A DNA stretch of 64,000 nucleotides from Pseudovibrio denitrificans JCM 12308 (lineage in GTDB: Bacteria > Pseudomonadota > Alphaproteobacteria > Rhizobiales > Stappiaceae). This document shows positions 59,662 to 64,000 of the stretch, piece after piece. The notes under the pieces are model-generated. The model saw nothing but the letters and a program-made list of their open reading frames with translations. It did no database searches and was not told the origin of the DNA. The stretch spans positions 310,001 to 374,000 of the forward strand of contig NZ_BAZK01000008.1 of the NCBI RefSeq assembly GCF_001310815.1, read 5' to 3'. Position numbers and translations under genes: made by a program. Numbering within the stretch: position 1 is the stretch's first letter; each line of letters opens with the position of its first letter.

Positions 59662-62100
59662 TTAGCCGACTTTTGCAACTGCTGTCAGGAAGTCGTCTAC
59701 TTCACGACCAAGAGCCCGCGTACTTTCCGTCACTTCTGTAGAAGCCGTCAGCACACGTGAAGACGCCGTGTTGGTTTCACTCACAGCTTCAGAAACGAGA
59801 GTCATGTTCTCGTTCACACTGGATGTACCCACTGCAGCTTCCTGAACGTTGCGGCTGATCTCTGTAGTCGCAGCGCCCTGCTGCTCAACAGCTGTGGCAA
59901 TTGCAGAGGTGAACGCAGTGACCTCATCCATCGTGTTGGAAATACCCTCGATGGAAGACACGGCATCAGTCGTAGAGTTCTGAATTGCGGAGATCTGGGA
60001 GCTGATTTCCTCAGTTGCCTTAGACGTCTGGTTCGCCAGTTCCTTCACCTCAGCCGCAACAACCGCAAAGCCCTTACCTGCTTCACCGGCACGTGCCGCT
60101 TCAATGGTTGCGTTTAGAGCCAACAAGTTGGTCTGTTCAGCGATTGCCTGAATGAGGCCAACAACCTCACCGATCTTCACAGTGGCGTCCGCCAACTCAT
60201 TGATACGGTCGTTGGAAACATGCGCACTTTCTGTCGCTTTCGCCACAACAGACGTTGTCGCACTCACCTGACGAGCAATCTCTTCAATGGAGCTGCTCAG
60301 CTCTTCCGCTGCCGCAGACACCATCTGAACGTTGTTCGCTGCATCTGTAGAAGAAGCTGCTGCACGCTCAGTCTGATCAGATGTACCGCGAGCCAGGTCA
60401 GCCATCACGCTTGCTGTCTCCCCCATCTCACCCATGCTGTCATTCACAGAAGTGAGCAAGTTGCTTGCCGTGTTTCTGAAGTCAGTGATCAGTTGCTCAA
60501 CTTCACGCTGTTTCTCGGCATCCTTTTCAGCAACCTGCGCCTGCTCTTCCCGAAGACGAGCACGTTCCAGAGCGTTGTCACGGAAGACCTGAACCGTACG
60601 GCTCATGTCACCAATCTCATCTCTGCGTTTCACGCCAGCGATTTCAACGTTGGTGTCACCATTAGCAAGACGTTCCATGATACCGGTCAGGCGCTTGGTT
60701 GGGCGAGTGATGGCAAGGGACAGACCCAGAGCAATCAATGCACCAAGAGCAAGACAGACAGCAACGGTGGTCGCAATCAGGTTTGTTGCCAGTTCACCAG
60801 CAGAGCTCGCATTTTCGGCTTCAGACGCAGCAATGTCGATAATCTGCCCCTGAACGGTCTCGGACTGTTCAGTCAGTTTAGTTACAAGGCTGGACAGCTC
60901 TTTCTTGCCGTTGGCCATGGAACCGAAGCCAGAACGGATCGCCGCGATTTCCTTCATCGCATCTTTGGAGGCTTTCACACCACCTTCGATGTCTTTCACA
61001 CCTGCTTTAAACTCACGGCCTGCTGCACCAAGCTGATCAATCTCCTTGGAGACTTCTTCAGCCTTTACACCAGAACCTGCACGCAGGAAGGAAAGAGAGG
61101 AAGAGCTGACTGCCAGTGTCTGACGGGTGATGTTGGAAACAGATGCCAACGCAGCATCAACCTGCTGCTTGCGGTCAACCGCTTCAGCCTGCTTCTTGTT
61201 CGCGTCATCAATGGAGCGATACGTGAAGCCAATTACCAGCTGCGCGGTCTCACCAAGCACATCGATGCTTGCGGTGATGTCCTGACGCAGAGAATACATC
61301 TCAGAGAAGTCAGTGGAATCGCGCAGTGCCTTCAGCTTTTCAACCAGCGTATCGGACACATCTGCCAAACTCTGAAGAACCTTTGGATCCAAATGGGACA
61401 GCTCGATTTTCTGAAGCTTCTTGATCTCGCGGCGTGCCTTTGCAGCGCTCAGCAAGGTTTTACGCAGAGCCCCTTCTTCAGAACTAGTGGTCGCCTTCAC
61501 GAAGAAGTAGCGCATATTCAGTGCCTGACTCTGAATGGTTGCTACGAGGCGCCCTGCCTTGTCCGCTTCCTTCAACTGCTCTTTCGCCAGCGTATCTTGT
61601 TCCGCTGCTGAAGTTGCAATCTTGGAAATGTCTGCCTGTACTTTCTTGCCAATCGCCTGAAGATTGGCAACCGCAGACATCATTTTCGCGATCTGGGATT
61701 CCTGAATGTCCGTTGCCATGCGAACACGGCTGAACAAACCTTTCAGAGCCCGCACGTTTTCGTGGGTCTCTTCAAAGGCGGTGCCATCCTTGCCGTCTGC
61801 AACAACCTGCTCATGCAAAGCTTCAAGATCTGCGCCCAGCAGATTCAGCTCATCAGCAGCTGCGGTTGCATCATACTTGCTCAGACTGCGCAGATAAGTC
61901 TCGCGTGCTGAGGTCGTATCATGCAGGCCCTGCATTAAACGCATGGTTGCATTCGTCATGTCGGTTTGCTTGGTGAGCTGAGAGATAGAAAAGATTCCGA
62001 TCCCACCAGCTGCAGCGGAAAGCAAGAGAACGATGATGAAGCCACCGCCGATTTTCGTCGACAGTCGCAAATTAGTAAAAAGCTGGAGGACCCGCCTCAT
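59662..62100 (-). CDS. Large methyl-accepting chemotaxis protein
   Basis: About 812 residues from ATG 62100 (GGGAGA and AAGG upstream). First membrane segment near 18-38, a periplasmic helical domain of about 400 residues, second segment ([24 protein letters not shown]), HAMP ([17 protein letters not shown]) and signalling domain with the conserved [28 protein letters not shown] hairpin (given in parts). The periplasmic part is longer than a usual four-helix or HBM sensor. Single gene with its own terminator. Confidence 0.93.
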   Translation of the reverse strand: MRRVLQLFTNLRLSTKIGGGFIIVLLLSAAAGGIGIFSISQLTKQTDMTNATMRLMQGLHDTTSARETYLRSLSKYDATAAADELNLLGADLEALHEQVVADGKDGTAFEETHENVRALKGLFSRVRMATDIQESQIAKMMSAVANLQAIGKKVQADISKIATSAAEQDTLAKEQLKEADKAGRLVATIQSQALNMRYFFVKATTSSEEGALRKTLLSAAKARREIKKLQKIELSHLDPKVLQSLADVSDTLVEKLKALRDSTDFSEMYSLRQDITASIDVLGETAQLVIGFTYRSIDDANKKQAEAVDRKQQVDAALASVSNITRQTLAVSSSSLSFLRAGSGVKAEEVSKEIDQLGAAGREFKAGVKDIEGGVKASKDAMKEIAAIRSGFGSMANGKKELSSLVTKLTEQSETVQGQIIDIAASEAENASSAGELATNLIATTVAVCLALGALIALGLSLAITRPTKRLTGIMERLANGDTNVEIAGVKRRDEIGDMSRTVQVFRDNALERARLREEQAQVAEKDAEKQREVEQLITDFRNTASNLLTSVNDSMGEMGETASVMADLARGTSDQTERAAASSTDAANNVQMVSAAAEELSSSIEEIARQVSATTSVVAKATESAHVSNDRINELADATVKIGEVVGLIQAIAEQTNLLALNATIEAARAGEAGKGFAVVAAEVKELANQTSKATEEISSQISAIQNSTTDAVSSIEGISNTMDEVTAFTSAIATAVEQQGAATTEISRNVQEAAVGTSSVNENMTLVSEAVSETNTASSRVLTASTEVTESTRALGREVDDFLTAVAKVG

Positions 62101-62286
62101 GACCTTATTTCTCCCGAATAAAAGTCGTTGCCCATGACTTGGCGGCATCCTAAGCTTGTAAATCTCAACCAGTAGTTAACCCGTAGGTATTTACGGCATT
62201 AATTGAGTAATTTCTGAAAGTTTTATCTGTTTATGCGTCCAACATAGATTTATTATAAGTGCAAATAATCATTAGATTTTTAACAA

Positions 62287-62745
62287 TCAAGAATCAGCAA
62301 CCTCTAGTAGAAGAGCTTCAAGTGCATTGCGCAGATTGAGCGAGAGTGTCTGTGGTCGGCGAGTGGCGCGATCTACGTACACATGCGTAAAAAATCCCTG
62401 TGCTGCAGCTGTCTCTACACCTTGCGCAAACAGGGCCAGCTCATAACGCACAGAGCTGTTTCCCAGATGACCGACACGCAATCCAATGTCGATCTTTTGC
62501 GGATAGGCTATCTCTGAAAAGTACTGGCAGCCGGATTCGACCACCAAGCCGATCTCGTCCCCTTCGTGAATGTTAAGTGCATCGTTTGCAATAAGATAGG
62601 CATTCACCGCGCTGTCGAAGTAGCTGTAATAGACCGCATTATTGATGTGGCCATAAATGTCATTATCTTCCCAGCGGGTCTGGACCTCACTGAAGAACTT
62701 ATATTGGCTCCGTGCATCCGGCGTTGGTTTCTTAGGTTTGCTCAT
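62287..62745 (-). CDS. Hot-dog acyl-CoA thioesterase (4HBT family)
   Basis: 152 residues from ATG 62745 (GGAG 8 nt upstream); a GTG at 62763 is possible. The active-site block RWEDNDIYGHINNAVYYSYFD carries the Asp-GH-N-Y pattern of 4-hydroxybenzoyl-CoA thioesterase-like enzymes. It lies directly after the iron alcohol dehydrogenase stop, so the two are one operon. Confidence 0.88.
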   Translation of the reverse strand: MSKPKKPTPDARSQYKFFSEVQTRWEDNDIYGHINNAVYYSYFDSAVNAYLIANDALNIHEGDEIGLVVESGCQYFSEIAYPQKIDIGLRVGHLGNSSVRYELALFAQGVETAAAQGFFTHVYVDRATRRPQTLSLNLRNALEALLLEVADS

Positions 62746-62763
62746 CTGAGTAACTCCGTGCAC

Positions 62764-63920
62764 TTAAAGGGCTTGCATATAAATTTGTAGCGCGGCGTCT
62801 TCATCCATCTCTCGCGGATTATTAACGAGCAAACGCGTCTGTTTCATCGCTTCACTGGCAAGCTTGGCCATATGCTGTTCTTCAATTCCGACCTCCCGAA
62901 GAGTTGTTTCAACACCAAGCACCTTGGCAAGCTCAGCCAACCGATCCGCAAACACGCTGCCCCGGATATCAGAAGGTACTTCGATCAGTTCGGGAAACAC
63001 CAGTGGAGCCAACTCAGCATAGGCATCCGCACAAGAAGGCATGTTGAACCGCATCACATGCGGCAGAACGAGCGCGTTGGAAACCCCATGCGGCACATGA
63101 AAGATGCCACCGATCGGATAAGCCAGCGCATGCACCGCTGCTACCGGCGAGTTGGCAAAGGCCTGCCCAGCCAACATAGAACCCAGCAGCATGTTAGAGC
63201 GGGCTTCTTTATCCTGAGGCGTGTTCACGGCCTTCTCAATGTTCGCACCGAGCAATCGCAGAGCTTCCTTGGCCAGAACCTTTGAAACCGGATTATTGTT
63301 TGCTGAAGTAGACGTATAGGCTTCGATAGCATGCACCATGCATCAATGCCTGTTGCAGCGGTCACATGTGCAGGCAGCCCAAGAGTAAGATCAGCATCCA
63401 GCACCGCCACATCCGGCAGCAACTGAGGTGACACCACGCCCTTCTTCTCAGCCTCTCCTGTTGTGATGATAGAGATCGGCGTAACTTCAGAGCCAGTACC
63501 CGCTGTTGTTGGAATAAGGATCAGCGGAAGTCGCTTTCCTTTAGCCATGCCGACACCATAGATATCCGCGAGCTGCTCCCCTCCCCCAACAAGCAGTGCA
63601 ACCAGCTTTGCAACATCAAGGGATGAACCACCGCCAAGCCCGATCACACCATCGACGTGTGCAGTCTTTGCCAGTTCAGCTGCCTGCAACACGATAGCTT
63701 CGGGTGGATCAGCCACCACATCCTCAAAGAGCGTAACGTCAATTCCGGCAGCTTCAAGCCGCGAGATCACAGGTTCAACGAGGCCTGCTTGCATGAGCCC
63801 CTTATCACTCACCAGCAAAACGCGTTTGCCTATGGTGTTCAGTGTCAGTTGATCCAGCTGTTGAACCGCACCGGGTTCGCAAATAACGCTTGCTGATGTG
63901 TTGAAGACAAAGCCTGTCAT
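62764..63920 (-). CDS. Iron-containing alcohol dehydrogenase (frameshifted)
   Basis: About 385 residues when joined. NAD-binding GLGGGSSLDVAK and PTTAGTGSEVT, metal-binding ATGIDAMVHAIEAY and VHALAYPIGGIFHVPHG. The frame breaks near 63345: as read, TGIDAWCML ends a few codons later, whereas one added base gives AMVHAIEAYTS and the rest of the protein to 62764. The pair with a hot-dog thioesterase suggests alcohol/aldehyde and acyl-CoA use; substrate unknown. Start ATG 63920 follows GAGGGGGGG. Confidence 0.85.
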
Positions 63921-64000
63921 GGAATCCCCCCCTCACTGCTCCCTGCAGGTGGCAGGTTTGAGCAATCCGAAGAGAATGCCTCAGGTCCTCAGGAAGGTCG

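Noticed and set aside
60220..61611. Long plus-strand frame of 463 codons opposite the chemoreceptor
   Set aside because: Antisense shadow; cysteine/arginine-rich and without family resemblance.

Overview
The window looks like chromosomal DNA of a marine alphaproteobacterium close to the rhizobial lineage; Pseudovibrio or another member of the Stappiaceae is my best guess. The reasons are a rhizobial rkp-type K-antigen locus, Opp-type and MalFGK-type sugar importers with LacI regulators, stand-alone methyl-accepting proteins and moderate GC content. I could not run a search to confirm the taxon. I recognised no rRNA, tRNA, CRISPR array, insertion sequence or phage gene.

Layout. (1) 1-4102, minus strand: a carbohydrate ABC importer (binding protein, two permeases) followed by a glycosidase-like gene that runs off the left edge. 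(2) 5042-8046: homogentisate dioxygenase (hmgA) and a self-inhibited Fic AMP transferase. (3) 8429-25908, the main feature: a capsule (K-antigen) locus. A seven-domain fatty-acid/polyketide synthase (RkpA-like) with no thioesterase is followed without a gap by an alpha-oxoamine synthase (RkpG-like). A ketoreductase-like SDR (RkpH-like) lies on the other strand. Then come the export genes: an outer-membrane OPX lipoprotein, a KpsE-like protein, KpsM and KpsT, two tandem KpsS/RkpJ-like proteins and a formyltransferase. Together these suggest synthesis of a special amino-ketone (sphingoid-like) lipid dedicated to capsule export or anchoring. (4) 25950-32744: single genes, including a DMT exporter, a Tai4-like orphan immunity protein, a P450 lacking the I-helix threonine, a GNAT, an ADP-ribosylglycohydrolase and a Tat-exported amine oxidase. 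(5) 32830-47553: a glycan-use region with an Opp-type importer, two LacI repressors, a GH95 alpha-L-fucosidase, a ThuA-like and a Gfo/Idh/MocA protein, and an unusual two-domain HAD protein. (6) 47988-64000: a PAS-GGDEF-EAL protein, an MBL hydrolase, a DMT exporter, an ArsR/SRPBCC pair, three alpha/beta hydrolases, a sulfatase, chemoreceptors including a split Aer-like pair, and an iron alcohol dehydrogenase with a hot-dog thioesterase.

A caveat for every reader: at least 15 reading frames are broken by what look like single-base indels, mostly missing bases and some in G runs. They hit the synthase three times and the fucosidase four times. Homology continues smoothly across each break. Sequencing or assembly error is the simplest explanation, so I annotate these as single CDSs spanning the breaks and name each break point.
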